Assembly (NCBI RefSeq): GCF_009905375.1
Contig: NC_133647.1
Location: 46,434,506-46,498,505 of the forward strand
DNA from: Apium graveolens
Lineage: Eukaryota > Streptophyta > Magnoliopsida > Apiales > Apiaceae
Reading direction: 5' to 3'
Length of the DNA: 64,000 bases
Part shown: piece after piece, positions 12,582-23,377 of the stretch
Numbering within the stretch: the stretch's first letter is position 1
Layout: each line of letters begins with the position of its first letter
The notes under the pieces: model-generated
What the model was told of the DNA's origin: nothing
The model's input: the letters and a program-made list of their open reading frames with translations, nothing else
Database searches by the model: none
Program-made: the position numbers and the translations under genes

Positions 12582-12869
12582 TGTAGACAAATATAAATGA
12601 ATATATATGTATAACCTGTTTGTATGTTTAGCTGGGAAAGCAATATGCCTGTGAAAGCGTTTTTCTATATAATGTAGAATGAAAGTTACAAGGATAATAA
12701 AGCAAACGATCACATGAATCGTGGCTACAGAATAGGATCGATCTAAACAGATACTTAACAAACTCCTACAATCAAGCTAACGACCATAGACCTGTTCAGC
12801 CTCTACTAATGCATAACAAATAAAACACACGATAATAAAAGATATGACAAGTTTAAGATTATTCCAACA
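12582..12869 (-). repeat. 3' LTR of copia B (288 bp)
   Basis: In element orientation starts TGTTGGAATAATC and ends TTTGTCTACA. Matches the copy at 17066-17353 over its full length by eye. Confidence 0.95.
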
Positions 12870-12880
12870 CTCTCCCCCTT
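12870..12880 (-). other. Polypurine tract of copia B
   Basis: On the minus strand AAGGGGGAGAG directly abuts the 3' LTR. Confidence 0.85.
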
Positions 12881-12911
12881 AATCTTGAACTTGACTGCTA
12901 GCAACATAAGC

Positions 12912-15900
12912 TCAAACATGTCTGTCTAATTCTTTGACCCCCAGAAGTTTTCTCATGTTTATGAACTTGATCTTTGCCAGAGCCTTCGTCATGATATCTG
13001 CCTTCTGCTCATTGCTGGTTACATGTCGAAGAACTACTTCGCCTCGTTCCACACACTCCCTGATGAAGTGATAGCGCACATCTATGTGCTTGCTTCGTCC
13101 ATGAAACATAGGATTCTTAGCAAGATTTATTGCCGAACGATTATCTATGCATATCACAACTAGACCTATGAAATTGGAAGTAAACTGACTCAGCACATTT
13201 CGTAACCAAATGGCTTGACATGCTGCAGCTGTAGCAGCCATGAATTCGGCCTCACATGATGACAAAGCCACGACTCGCTGTTTCTGTGATACCCAAGTGA
13301 TAACACTCTCGTTTAAGTAAAACACCATTCCACCTGTGCTACGTCTGTCATCCACTTGTCCTGCCATATCGCTATCTGAGAAGCCTGTTAACACATTATT
13401 ACCACTGTCTTCAGAATATACTAAGCCAAACTGTATCGTGCCTTTCACGTATCTTAGAATTCGTTTAACAGCGTTGAGATGCAGTTTAGTAGGTCTCTCC
13501 ATATAACGACTTACTATCCCCACACTATAGGCAATGTCTGGTCTTGTATGGACCAAGTAACATAGCCCACCTATCAAGCTTTTAAACATGGTTGCATCAA
13601 CTGCTTCACCTCCTTCATCCCGAGTGTATTGTTCCTTTGGATCCATAGGGTAGCTTGTAGGATTACACTCAGACATGCCTGCTTTCTCAAGAATCTTCCG
13701 AGCGTATCCAGATTGTTTCAAGACAATGCTTTCCCCATTTTGCTCCACTTCAATACCCAAATAGTAACTCAATTTTCCTAGGTCACTCATCTGAAATTTC
13801 TGACCCATCTCTTCCTTGAAAGTTTCAATCATCTGAGCATTTGATCCCGTGATAAGTATATCATCCACGTACACAGCAATTAGCAGTGTTTCTCCTTGCT
13901 CCTTCTTTGTGTACACAGCTGGCTCATGAGGACATCGAACAAAACCCAAACTTTCAAGACAGGAACTCAGTTTTGCATACCAGGCGCGGGGAGCTTGGCG
14001 AAGACCATACAATGCTTTCCTTAACTTGTACACGAGATGTCCCTTGCCTGCCTTCTCGAATCCTTCCGGCTGAGACACATATACATTCTCCTTAATATCT
14101 CCATTCAAAAACGCCGTTTTTACATCGAGGTGGTGAACAGTCCACTTATTCTTTGCTGATAAAGCGAGCAACAGTCTCACAGTTTCTAGGCGTGTAACAG
14201 GAGCATAAACTTCATCATAATCAACCCCTTTCTCTTGAACATAGCCCTTTGCCACAAGACGTGCCTTGTGCTTAATGACATTCCCATCCGCATCTTTCTT
14301 TAGCTTATAAATCCATTTCAAACCAATGAGTTTCTGACCAGGTGGCATCGCTGTTAATTCCCAGGTTTGGTTTTCTTCAATAGATTCCATTTCCTGCTTC
14401 ATTGCTTGCATCCAATTCTGATCAGAAGCTGCTTGCTTGAAATTAGTTGGTTCATCAACTCCCATAAGATACAATTCTTCACTTGTCTCTATTTCTTCTG
14501 AAGCATCATAAATCTCTCTGAGAAGCCTAGTCTTCTTTGGCTCTGTGCTATCATCGTAATCTTCACGATTGAGTCGATTGGCAGGTGGTGTCTGAGTAGG
14601 TGGTGACTGAACAGATGATGACTGAGCAAGTGGTGACTGAGAAGCGTAACCTTCGTTTTCTTCATTCAAGTCAGAGGAGTAAGTGTCATGTTCAGTACCT
14701 TCTTCGTCCTCATTCAAGACTGTGAACTGCTCAGACAATTCTTCTTCACTGTCATTCTCGTTCCATGCCCACGACTTTGTCTCTTCAAATGTTACATCAC
14801 GACTGCAATGGATACGATTATTTTCAGGGTCATAGAGACGGTAGCCTTTAGTACCTGGTTCTTTTCCAAGGTTGACAACCTTCTTGCTGCGATCTTCCAA
14901 TTTTTGCATGTTGTTCCCAGGTGTTCTCATGTATGCCAGGCAACCAAACACTCGAACATAACTCAAATTTGGCTTTTGTTCGTACCAAGCTTCGTATGGT
15001 GTCTGTCCAGTGAGAGCACGAGTTGGAACTCTATTGAGAATGTATACCGCGTGTCTAACAGCTTCACCCCACAACTTAGTAGGTAGCTTAGCCTCTTTCA
15101 AACAGCTCCTGGCCATCTCTACCACCGTCCTGTTTCGACGTTCAACCACGCCGTTTTGCTGTGGCGTATATGGTGTGGTGTATTGTCGTTCTATCCCAGC
15201 CTTTTCACAGTATTCCTTGAATTCATTTGAGGTGAATTCACCCCCCCTATCAGTTCTGAACACCCTGATACAACTGCTAGCTCCCTTTTCAACTTGTGCT
15301 CGAAAAATCTTAAAGTACCTAAAGGCTTCATCCTTCCTTTTCAGAAAATAAACCCACATATATCGACTATAATCGTCAACCAATAGAAAGAAATACCTGA
15401 AGCCCGACGCTGTTTCTGGAGTGATTGGACCACAAAGATCCCCATGAATTAAGTCAAGAGCTTTGTCAGCTTCATAACTTGCCTTGGCTGGAAATTTCTT
15501 TTTCGTCTGCTTTGTCATCAGACACCCATCACACACGTTGCTTGGCTGGTTTATCCTTGGCATACCTCTCACCATCTTCTCCTTAGACATCAAGTGCATC
15601 GCTTTGTAATTCACGTGTCCGAGACGAACATGCCATAAGCGAGATAGCTGGTCCACTCTAGACATCAAACACTCTCGTTTGCCGGTTTCTATAATTATCT
15701 TATATAGACGATTTGGAGAACGTTTCACCTTCATCAAGAGCCGTTCTTGTTCATCATAAATCCACAAAAAATCTCCCTTTATCATTACTCTATTCCCCGT
15801 TTCAGACATTTGTCCCAAGCTTATGATATTATTGCATAAACTTGGGATATAGTAAACATTAACTAATGATTTTTCCTCTCCGTTCTTGCACAACATCGTG

Positions 15901-17024
15901 ACAGTCCCTTTGCCCTCAATCTTTACAGTGGAGCCATCTCCGAAATGCACCTGCCCTGTAACACTTTCATCCAGTTCAGTGAATTTCCCTTTAAAGCCTG
16001 TCATATGGTTACTCGCACCATTGTCGAGATACCACAAGTTTGAATCCCCTGTCTTTGTTTCATTTCTGGAAAGCATAGATTTCATAAATGTACTCTTGTC
16101 TGTGAACAGCACCTTTTGCTCTTCTTTCACACTTTTAGCCAATAACAGGGCTGGCTCGTCGTCTTCTATTTCAGCCATGTTCGCCTCCTGTCTAAAATCT
16201 TTATTCTTCTTTGGCTTTCGACAATCCACAGCAATGTGGCCATATATACCACAATTATAACATTTTACACTCGACTTATCTCGCCCTCCTCGACTTCTAA
16301 CACCAGATGAACCTTCTTTATTTCTTCTGAGCCATTCTTCTCGTGTCAAAAGTAATTTTCCCTCATTTTTCTCACGTTTGGCCCATTCTGCTTCTGTCAA
16401 TAATAGATTGCTTTCCTTCGTTTCTGTCTTTCCCTTCACACGTTCTTCGTACGCCTTCAAAGATCCCACAACTTCCTCCATGGTCATGGTTTCAAGATCG
16501 CCAAACTGCTCCAAAGTGGATGTAATGTGCAAAAATTTTGCAGGTACTGCCCTCAGGAATTTTTTCACCGTATATGCTTCGCTCAATTCTTCTCCAAGGG
16601 CTCTTATGTTTGTCACGATTCCATTTATTTTCATATGGAAATCATCGATCGTTTCATCGTCTCCCATGCTTAATGCCTCAAACTCTGACTTCAGTGTTTG
16701 TATCCTGGCCTTCTTCACCTTTTCGGCTCCTTGGCAAAGAGTTTTGATTGCCTCCCATGCATCTTTCGCTGTCTCCTTTTCTGCGATAGCCAGAAGAATT
16801 TCTTCTGGAATAGCCTGATAGATCATGGCCAGAGCCACTTTATCAGTTTTGTCATCAACTGCAACCTTTGGATCCTTCTCCTTTGGGTCCTGTGCTTCAA
16901 TAGCATTCCACACACCTTGTGCCTTCAGATATACCTTCATCTTGAGTGCCCATGCCGTGTAGTTGCTTCTAGCCAACATTGGATAGCTCAAGCCTAACCC
17001 CGACTTGCCCTTGTTGCCCTCCAT
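12912..17024 (-). CDS. Copia B gag-pol polyprotein, intact (1370 aa)
   Basis: A single frame encodes the whole replication machinery. Gag with a UBN2-type domain occupies about residues 20-210; the zinc knuckle CYNCGIYGHIAVDC is near 254-267. The protease active site near 331 reads DNGAS, with Asn where Ser or Thr is usual in D(S/T)G. The integrase zinc domain (H-H, CDGC) is near 460-505, and its core shows D in GDLCGP, D in RTDRGGEF and E in NGVVERRNRT (about 530-635). Reverse transcriptase has KARLVAKGYVQ, HHLDVKTAFL and YVDDILI near 1050. RNase H (SDSDMAG, SSCEAEF, IDNRSAI, KHIDVRYHF) reaches the C-terminus. The start lies about 30 bases past the primer binding site. Expression would be from the LTR at 17066-17353. 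Apart from the protease Asn, I see nothing missing. Confidence 0.95.
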   Translation of the reverse strand: MEGNKGKSGLGLSYPMLARSNYTAWALKMKVYLKAQGVWNAIEAQDPKEKDPKVAVDDKTDKVALAMIYQAIPEEILLAIAEKETAKDAWEAIKTLCQGAEKVKKARIQTLKSEFEALSMGDDETIDDFHMKINGIVTNIRALGEELSEAYTVKKFLRAVPAKFLHITSTLEQFGDLETMTMEEVVGSLKAYEERVKGKTETKESNLLLTEAEWAKREKNEGKLLLTREEWLRRNKEGSSGVRSRGGRDKSSVKCYNCGIYGHIAVDCRKPKKNKDFRQEANMAEIEDDEPALLLAKSVKEEQKVLFTDKSTFMKSMLSRNETKTGDSNLWYLDNGASNHMTGFKGKFTELDESVTGQVHFGDGSTVKIEGKGTVTMLCKNGEEKSLVNVYYIPSLCNNIISLGQMSETGNRVMIKGDFLWIYDEQERLLMKVKRSPNRLYKIIIETGKRECLMSRVDQLSRLWHVRLGHVNYKAMHLMSKEKMVRGMPRINQPSNVCDGCLMTKQTKKKFPAKASYEADKALDLIHGDLCGPITPETASGFRYFFLLVDDYSRYMWVYFLKRKDEAFRYFKIFRAQVEKGASSCIRVFRTDRGGEFTSNEFKEYCEKAGIERQYTTPYTPQQNGVVERRNRTVVEMARSCLKEAKLPTKLWGEAVRHAVYILNRVPTRALTGQTPYEAWYEQKPNLSYVRVFGCLAYMRTPGNNMQKLEDRSKKVVNLGKEPGTKGYRLYDPENNRIHCSRDVTFEETKSWAWNENDSEEELSEQFTVLNEDEEGTEHDTYSSDLNEENEGYASQSPLAQSSSVQSPPTQTPPANRLNREDYDDSTEPKKTRLLREIYDASEEIETSEELYLMGVDEPTNFKQAASDQNWMQAMKQEMESIEENQTWELTAMPPGQKLIGLKWIYKLKKDADGNVIKHKARLVAKGYVQEKGVDYDEVYAPVTRLETVRLLLALSAKNKWTVHHLDVKTAFLNGDIKENVYVSQPEGFEKAGKGHLVYKLRKALYGLRQAPRAWYAKLSSCLESLGFVRCPHEPAVYTKKEQGETLLIAVYVDDILITGSNAQMIETFKEEMGQKFQMSDLGKLSYYLGIEVEQNGESIVLKQSGYARKILEKAGMSECNPTSYPMDPKEQYTRDEGGEAVDATMFKSLIGGLCYLVHTRPDIAYSVGIVSRYMERPTKLHLNAVKRILRYVKGTIQFGLVYSEDSGNNVLTGFSDSDMAGQVDDRRSTGGMVFYLNESVITWVSQKQRVVALSSCEAEFMAATAAACQAIWLRNVLSQFTSNFIGLVVICIDNRSAINLAKNPMFHGRSKHIDVRYHFIRECVERGEVVLRHVTSNEQKADIMTKALAKIKFINMRKLLGVKELDRHV

Positions 17025-17051
17025 CCTCTTTCACGTCCACCCAGAACTCCC

Positions 17052-17063
17052 GCTCTGATACCA
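17052..17063 (-). other. Primer binding site of copia B
   Basis: On the minus strand TGGTATCAGAGC, the classic plant sequence complementary to the 3' end of initiator tRNA-Met, two bases past the 5' LTR. Confidence 0.9.
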
Positions 17064-17065
17064 AG

Positions 17066-17353
17066 TGTAGACAAATATAAATGAATATATATGTATAACC
17101 TGTTTGTATGTTTAGCTGGGAAAGCAATATGCCTGTGAAAGCGTTTTTCTATATAATGTAGAATGAAAGTTACAAGGATAATAAAGCAAACGATCACATG
17201 AATCGTGGCTACAGAATAGGATCGATCTAAACAGATACTTAACAAACTCCTACAATCAAGCTAACGACCATAGACCTGTTCAGCCTCTACTAATGCATAA
17301 CAAATAAAACACACGATAATAAAAGATATGACAAGTTTAAGATTATTCCAACA
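17066..17353 (-). repeat. 5' LTR of copia B (288 bp)
   Basis: Same length and, by eye, same sequence as the LTR at 12582-12869. Drives the minus-strand gag-pol frame. Confidence 0.95.
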
Positions 17354-17358
17354 TATTA
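17354..17358. repeat. Target site duplication of copia B (right copy)
   Basis: TATTA, matching 12577-12581. Confidence 0.9.
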
Positions 17359-18496
17359 GTCTTGGATATGTAGAGCATATCCAACTATATTAGATAAATT
17401 AGTTAGTTAAATTATCATCATCTAAAATTTTGTTGAATCTGTAAATTGATTTATATTCAAAAATATTATGTTATATACATTTTCAAATTATTTTATATAT
17501 ATTGAAATTTCACATATTAAAATAAATTTAGTTAATATTTAATTAAATACAAGTAAATATAATATATATATATAATGAAAAAATATTGAATATATATAAT
17601 TATAATAAGATACTTATAAATGTTAGAAATAGTATACCTATATATATATATATTATAAAATTATATATTCATATCATATTCTATTTTATTATATAAGATT
17701 AGATTATTAGAACTTTTATAAATATTCAATGTCTATTAAAATATTAATAAATCTGATTAATAAGAAAATCATATTTTGATACTTAATATTATATAAAGTT
17801 AAAATATTAATATGAAGTAACAATTTTAACACATGCATTAAATATAAATAGAATATAATATATGTATATATGTATGTACTAATGTGGAGAGTTAGGTTAA
17901 AATAAGATATAAAAACGTGTATAAAAGAATTGGAATAATGGATATTTAATTTCTTGCTAATAGGAATCATGATTAGAGTGCTATATTTTTTTTAGCTAAT
18001 ACACAATGCAATGGGGGTGATGATTGAAGATGTTTGAGAGGTAAAATATAAACAAAAATAACGTTTTAAAATTAGGAATAAGCAAACGCCTCTTTCACAT
18101 ACCGAGTAAAAAAATCCTCTTTCAAATAGAAGTGGAAATGCATTATTTGACTTAAGTGTTAACCTTTAACAAATTAACTAAAGGTGGCATATTACAAACA
18201 CTGATAGATATGCTTTTGTTCATGCGAATAAAGCACACGACACAAATTTTCTTAGTCTTTTATCTTTAGCTTTTGTTACTTCTTTTTCTTTCCAATTCCT
18301 AAAACATATCTTTTCTCATCTCAAATTTAATTAATTACACTTGTCTCCTCCAAGACTCTAACATCGCCCTATATATATATGTAAAATGTAAGTGAAGATA
18401 GGCTAACAAAATCCTTCAACCCTGAAACCATATATATAGAGAGAGATCGATCCACCCACACAAACTAAGGAAAATTTAAATTCACAGGCAACAAAG
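17359..18496 (+). promoter_or_regulatory. AT-rich upstream region of the AAA-ATPase gene
   Basis: No gene here. TA-rich microsatellite tracts lie at 17565-17660. Nearer the gene, two TATA-like stretches occur, at about 18370-18380 and 18431-18438; the first leaves room for a leader of ordinary length before the ATG at 18497, so I favour it as the core promoter. Confidence 0.4.
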
Positions 18497-20035
18497 ATGG
18501 AGATTTTATCACAGATGTGGTCTTTCTTAGGCCTCCTCACAGTGTTACAAAACATCTTACCCACTCAAATTATCTCCCTCCTACACTCTTTCTATGAATC
18601 TCTTCAAGACCTGTTCAGCCCTTACTCAACTTTCGAAATTCCCGAATTCAATGGCTATTGCAATGTAGACGTTAACGAACTCTACCGCCATGTAAACCTC
18701 TATCTCAATTCTGTTAATCCCTCCACCACTTGTCGTCGCCTTTCCCTTTCTCGCTCCAAATCCTCCAACCGCATTACCTTCACTGTCGCGCCCAACCACA
18801 CTGTCCATGACACATTTTCTGGCCATCGGTTGTCGTGGACGCACAATATCGAGACCGTGCAAGATTCGGTGGATGAGAAGCGTAGCTTCACCCTCAAGTT
18901 ACCTAAGCGCCACCGCATTGTAATTTTGTTACCTTATCTTCAACACGTGACCTCACGTGCTGAGGAGTTCGAGAGAGTATCACGGGAGAGGAGGCTCTTC
19001 ACTAACAGTGGACATGCTGGCTCGTTCGAGTCAGGGTGGTCTGCTGTCCCGTTCCGTCATCCTTCTACATTTGAGACCCTGGCTTTAGAGCCTGAGCTCA
19101 AAAAACACATAACGGAGGACTTGACTGCGTTTTCACAAGGGAAAGAATTTTATCATAAAATTGGTCGTGCATGGAAGCGGGGTTATTTGTTGCATGGTCC
19201 ACCCGGATCAGGAAAATCAAGCCTCATTGCTGCTATGGCAAATTATCTGTGTTATGATGTGTATGATCTTGAATTGAGCAAAGTATCAGATAATTCGGAG
19301 CTTAGATCTTTGTTAATTCAGACTACAAATCGTTCAATTATCGTCATCGAAGATATCGATTGTTCTACTGATCTAACCGGAGACAGGAATTCGAAAAAAG
19401 CAAAATTGTCATCAAATAAATGCCGCCAGGCAAACATGCAGGACAGTGACGACAATGGCCGAGTAACTTTATCTGGCTTGTTAAATTTCACAGACGGACT
19501 ATGGTCATGTTGCGGAGAAGAGAGGATAATCGTGTTTACTACAAATTATAGAGATAATGTTGATCCTGCTCTTGTTAGATGTGGGCGAATGGATGTACAT
19601 GTTAGCTTAGGCACTTGTAATATGCATGCTTTCAAGACACTGACAAAAAACTACTTGGGAGTGGAGACTCACCCACTGTTTGATGTAGTGGAGAGTTGTA
19701 TTAGGTCCGGTGGGGCCCTCGTGCCAGCTCAAGTAGGAGAGGTCTTGTTGAGGAACAGACGTGATGCTGACGTAGCAATCAAAGGAGTGGTGTTGGCAAT
19801 GCAGGCCAAAATACTGGGTGGAGACGTGGAGGCGGTGGAGGGTGGACCGGAATTCGACTACAATTCCGGGTCCCCGGAGAGTTTGATAGAGTCGCCAGAA
19901 AATTCACATGGATCGCCGGTTAGAAGTGGAGGGAAGAAGAGGAGGACAGAAGGGTCAACTTGGGACAAGAAGGTTAAGTTTTTAGCGAGACTCAAGTCTT
20001 TGTCTAAATCTGACTCTGAAACAAGAGGCATGTAA
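18497..20035 (+). CDS. AAA-ATPase, plant ASD/BCS1-like membrane family (At5g57480/At4g25835-like)
   Basis: An intronless 512-residue frame, normal length for this plant family. Residues 1-35 form a hydrophobic, membrane-targeting segment. Residues about 35-130 are the AAA-associated N-terminal domain. The ATPase core has Walker A GPPGSGKSS at about 233, Walker B IIVIEDID at about 279, and the second region of homology NYRDNVDPALVRCGRMD at about 350 with its arginine finger. The C-terminus is low-complexity Ser/Gly and ends basic. The nearest relatives I recall are Arabidopsis stress- and ABA-responsive AAA-ATPases of the BCS1-like clade, anchored in organelle or ER membranes. The exact substrate is not known. 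It is the only clearly intact host gene in the window and lies between a fresh copia insertion and a MULE. Confidence 0.92.
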   Translation: MEILSQMWSFLGLLTVLQNILPTQIISLLHSFYESLQDLFSPYSTFEIPEFNGYCNVDVNELYRHVNLYLNSVNPSTTCRRLSLSRSKSSNRITFTVAPNHTVHDTFSGHRLSWTHNIETVQDSVDEKRSFTLKLPKRHRIVILLPYLQHVTSRAEEFERVSRERRLFTNSGHAGSFESGWSAVPFRHPSTFETLALEPELKKHITEDLTAFSQGKEFYHKIGRAWKRGYLLHGPPGSGKSSLIAAMANYLCYDVYDLELSKVSDNSELRSLLIQTTNRSIIVIEDIDCSTDLTGDRNSKKAKLSSNKCRQANMQDSDDNGRVTLSGLLNFTDGLWSCCGEERIIVFTTNYRDNVDPALVRCGRMDVHVSLGTCNMHAFKTLTKNYLGVETHPLFDVVESCIRSGGALVPAQVGEVLLRNRRDADVAIKGVVLAMQAKILGGDVEAVEGGPEFDYNSGSPESLIESPENSHGSPVRSGGKKRRTEGSTWDKKVKFLARLKSLSKSDSETRGM

Positions 20036-20164
20036 CTTATGTTTCATTAATTGTTAATCACCATTAACTCCTCCATTGATTACCTGTTGAATGCGTCTAA
20101 TGTGCAACTCCACAAAAATTAGTAGTAACTTAATACTCAGGTCATCCTCAAACTTAAAATTGTA

Positions 20165-20170
20165 AATAAA
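20165..20170 (+). promoter_or_regulatory. Candidate polyadenylation signal of the AAA-ATPase gene
   Basis: AATAAA 130 bases past the stop codon, followed by an A-rich run. Confidence 0.4.
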
Positions 20171-21847
20171 CATAAAAAAAAAATAGAAATACAAGTACAA
20201 GAAAACTAAGCATAAAACCAACTAAAGTAAACAACCGTCAAAAGCAGGTGCAAGCAGTTAAGCGTGATTAAAAATTATGGCAAGCTAACAATTTCTGTAC
20301 TTATATCATGTAGTCGGGGGAGCCATCCAGAACTCTAGAATAACAACTGTCAGGATTGATTTTTAGGTACCATAAAGTTCAATTTATGTTCTTATATAGA
20401 CCAAGGTTCAAATAAAAATTCAGTTTATCATCTAAAAGATACATGAAAATAATCGTAATAAATTTTTACGTTAAATTAAACTCAAAATCTCTGACCAAAC
20501 TCAAGCCTCATTTAAGTATAGGTTAAAGTCTAATTTACTCGCAATCTAATCGAGCCGATTTAACCTCATCAATTTAAAAGTTAACAAATATAAAAAATAA
20601 AAATCAAACTTAAATTTGAATTTTGTAAATAATAAAATAAAATTCAGTAACGATTCAGTATAACAATATACAAGTTCGAAACCTTGTCAACTCGGATTTT
20701 TGTGTTCCGAACCTAATTTAGTCCAAATCGACATATGCTCAGCTTAACTCGTTTAACTTAACGAGCTCTAGCATAGTCGAACCTGATAAATAAATTCTAG
20801 CTTGTGAGCTCAACTCAAATTTCAACTCAACTATGAACCTATCAATTTCATCACCAGACCTGCATTATGAAGGACTAGAACTAGAGGAAGAGGATATTGA
20901 ATGGTAACTTGTGGTGTACATAGGGGGTAATTCATTTTAATTATGTATTAATTGCAATTAATTGACCTACTCTATGATACATGACTACACATTATATAAA
21001 TATTCAAACAAAATATTGAAAATTACACAAAAGAAATATAACAAGAAACTAGTATGTAATACATCTCCATATTTGTTGATTCGTTTATTAATTTTCTTGT
21101 CGCCAATATTTACGGTTATGACAACTTATTTCCGATATGCAAGTCCGGAAAGAAAAACTAAATCAATCATTTAGTCTATCGTATAAGTATATTTAACTAC
21201 TTTTTTCGATATAAAAGTCAGGAAAAAAAATAAACCGCTTTGTGTATTTCCATAAGATTTCTTTTTATAGTTAACCTACACATTCTATAAAAATACTAAA
21301 CCAATTATATTTAAACTATTTTTTCATAAACCACCTAATAGTCGGTAATCTCAATTTTTTTTCAATATTCTATCTTTTGTTCTTATATTTTTTCTCATTA
21401 CATTCATATTTCATTCTACATCCTTCAATATTTATTCAATCTTCTAACTATTCCTCCCCAGCAAAGGAAAAGAGCAAATTGAACAGAAATGCCAAAAAAG
21501 TCCGTTTTACAAACCTTCACACATTGTTCTTTTGCCTGGCCAGGGTTAGCACTGTGTGTGAGACATACTAATCTTTCAGAGGGAAATCAAGCAACTGTTA
21601 AACTACAAGGCATCATCACTCTCAGTCAAGTTCTGTCATTTTGGTTTGTATACCTGAGATGCTAACAGTATATGAATACATTGGAATCAACCAAATATCC
21701 CGTAATAACCCCTGGTCTAACATATAGCACATGTTTCATGGTGTTTATAAAGTTTCCCATGTATTACTAATTCTTGGCATTAAGCAGCAACAACTGGAAA
21801 GCATCTACAGTTTCCAAATTTCTTAGATTCTCTCATACAATTTAACA
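20171..21847. other. Intergenic DNA, AT-rich
   Basis: No gene that I can support. Around 20700-20830 phrases of the type 'actcgtttaacttaacgagctc' repeat imperfectly and with inverted symmetry, as in decayed plant DNA transposons, but I find no matching terminal repeats. The right end may hold the 3' untranslated part of the minus-strand gene whose last exon is at 21848-21963. Confidence 0.35.
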
Positions 21848-21963
21848 TTACCCGGCTTTCGATGGATTATTTGGAGTTTGCAGATGTAGATTCTTCCTGA
21901 GAAAGTCAGACAACTTGGAAGTAGCAGCACGCCCTCGATCCAGGCAGTGAAAATAATCATCCA
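21848..21963 (-). CDS. Probable last exon of an unrecognised host gene
   Basis: On the minus strand a T-rich tract followed by CAG (21964-21966) precedes an open stretch of 38 codons, beginning DDYFHCLDRGRAATSKLSDF and ending in TAA at 21848-21850. Composition and the good acceptor site look like genuine plant exon sequence. I do not recognise the protein. The likely upstream exon is at 23115-23247 on the same strand; further exons between them are probable but I could not fix their limits. One candidate is an open stretch at about 22755-22890, which reads GEVIELFISLYIKEEYSVLL. Confidence 0.45.
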
Positions 21964-23114
21964 CTGATAGGAAATAGATAAAAAACAAAGTAAGATAATG
22001 AGTAACGACTAATTAATGCACTATTGCTTTATCACGTTTACAAACTCAATATTTTATTTGTTTACAGATTTCGTAAGAGTGCAATAAGACGGAAAACACC
22101 CGCCCCCTTCCTTAATCTTATTTTTACTGGTGTTAAAAGGGTCTGAATGTGTGGATATGCACAAGGTATTGATTACAAGTCCAGTAACTGCAAACATAGT
22201 GGTTGGTTATTTGAACGTTTAGTGTACTCCAGTACACATCTTCTACACAGGAAAATATTTGAAGACTTGCAGAGTATATATTAATGCAACTGAATAAACT
22301 TTAACACTCTTTAATCTTTCTTGCAGCAAGTAAAAACATTTTGTAACTTCATCCTCTTGGTAAGGAGAGAGAAAGTTGACTCCGTGCCAAGCCCTTTGGT
22401 TCACTCACTATATACCTAAAGAGTTGATATACTCATCATGACATGGACTGCAAACTCTGGATCTATCAAAAAGAAAGGTGTCTTGACGGGGGAAAGTATT
22501 TTTATAAGAATGTGTGAGCCCCAAGATTGCAGAAAAGAGCAAAACTCAGTTTGCTTGAAAAGTGTATGTGACATCTTTTTTAGGACAGAGGAAGCTTTTT
22601 TTCTTGCCAAGAGGACAGAGGAAGCTTTAGTTAATAGGACAACACTAACAAATGCTGCAAACATTCGCTTAATATGAACAGATGACAAAATTAAGGTGAT
22701 TGGTTAAGTTAGTGTCCTTCAGTATATTATGTAATTACAATGCTTTTCTGTTTTCTTTTCAGATGAAATCTAGCAATACTCTGTAAAGCTTCTACCACCA
22801 GTTTCAGAATTTCTTTAGGTAGAAAGAGAAGTACAGAATATTCTTCTTTGATGTACAAGGAGATGAACAACTCAATGACCTCTCCACGTGGTTTTTTATT
22901 GCAAGAACAGTAAAGTATTCACGCTCAATTAACAGTTAAAAACACGCATAACCTTCAAGTATAATAAATTATTAAATAAGTGAAGTAGATAACACATATG
23001 ACAGGCATGATGGTATTTGATTTTGATCATAATCTAGTTATCGACAAAATGATATAGAAGAGCTGCGGGAAAAAATCATGATAAGGACTTACTAAAGTAA
23101 GTGCAGAGTACTAC
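21964..23114 (-). other. Presumed introns and unplaced exons of the minus-strand gene
   Basis: Mostly non-coding. Two stretches read plausibly as exons on the minus strand (about 22330-22370 and 22755-22890), but splice signals do not join them cleanly to the better exons on either side. A 17-bp phrase 'aggacagaggaagcttt' is duplicated near 22583 and 22612. Confidence 0.3.
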
Positions 23115-23247
23115 CTTGCATTACACCTTGAGTAACAGATGTAATAATCCCATGTTCCAGCGGTTCAGCTCCTAACTTCGATGTTGCTTCAGAAGGTAAT
23201 GAAATAATAGAGTTCGGGAATACCAAATATGCAAAGGCCTTTAATGT
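23115..23247 (-). CDS. Probable internal exon of the same unrecognised host gene
   Basis: On the minus strand an acceptor CTGGCAG precedes 133 bases open in one frame (TLKAFAYLVFPNSIISLPSE and on to GVMQ), ended by a GTAGTA donor at 23114-23113. The peptide looks like soluble helical protein, and I do not recognise its family. The MULE at 23388 begins only 140 bases upstream of this exon, so the transposon sits in what should be the preceding intron or the 5' part of the gene. Whether the gene still has its earlier exons is unknown. Confidence 0.45.
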
Positions 23248-23377
23248 CTGCCAGGTACAATCATAAATGTATGAGACGATTGATAGATGAATGATTTCTT
23301 TATTAAGAAAGAATAAATTAATAATAGATCTAGATATACTGAACAATGACTTTGGTCTACAACCGTATGTTTACACT

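Larger units (their letters stand above)
12582..17353 (-). mobile_element. Complete, apparently intact Ty1/copia retrotransposon B (4772 bp)
   Basis: Two 288-bp LTRs that I read as identical base for base flank a tRNA-iMet-type primer binding site, one uninterrupted 1370-codon gag-pol frame and a polypurine tract. The five-base duplication TATTA borders both ends. Identical LTRs imply a very recent insertion, because LTRs are identical at integration and diverge afterwards. The compact size and single gag-pol frame are usual for plant copia. I do not assign a lineage with confidence. Confidence 0.95.

Noticed and set aside
13886..16997. Plus-strand frames of 60-146 codons opposite the copia B polyprotein
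   Set aside because: Shadows of the intact minus-strand gag-pol frame; no promoter or splice signals.
17716..17970. 84-codon minus-strand frame
   Set aside because: Ile/Tyr/Leu/His-rich product of AT-rich DNA, as expected by chance.
20500..20870. Possible hAT or other DNA transposon with inverted aacgagctc words
   Set aside because: No matching terminal repeats or target duplication could be found by eye.
22416..22688. Overlapping open frames on both strands (79 and 90 codons)
   Set aside because: No splice context or protein-like composition; they read across a duplicated 17-bp phrase.
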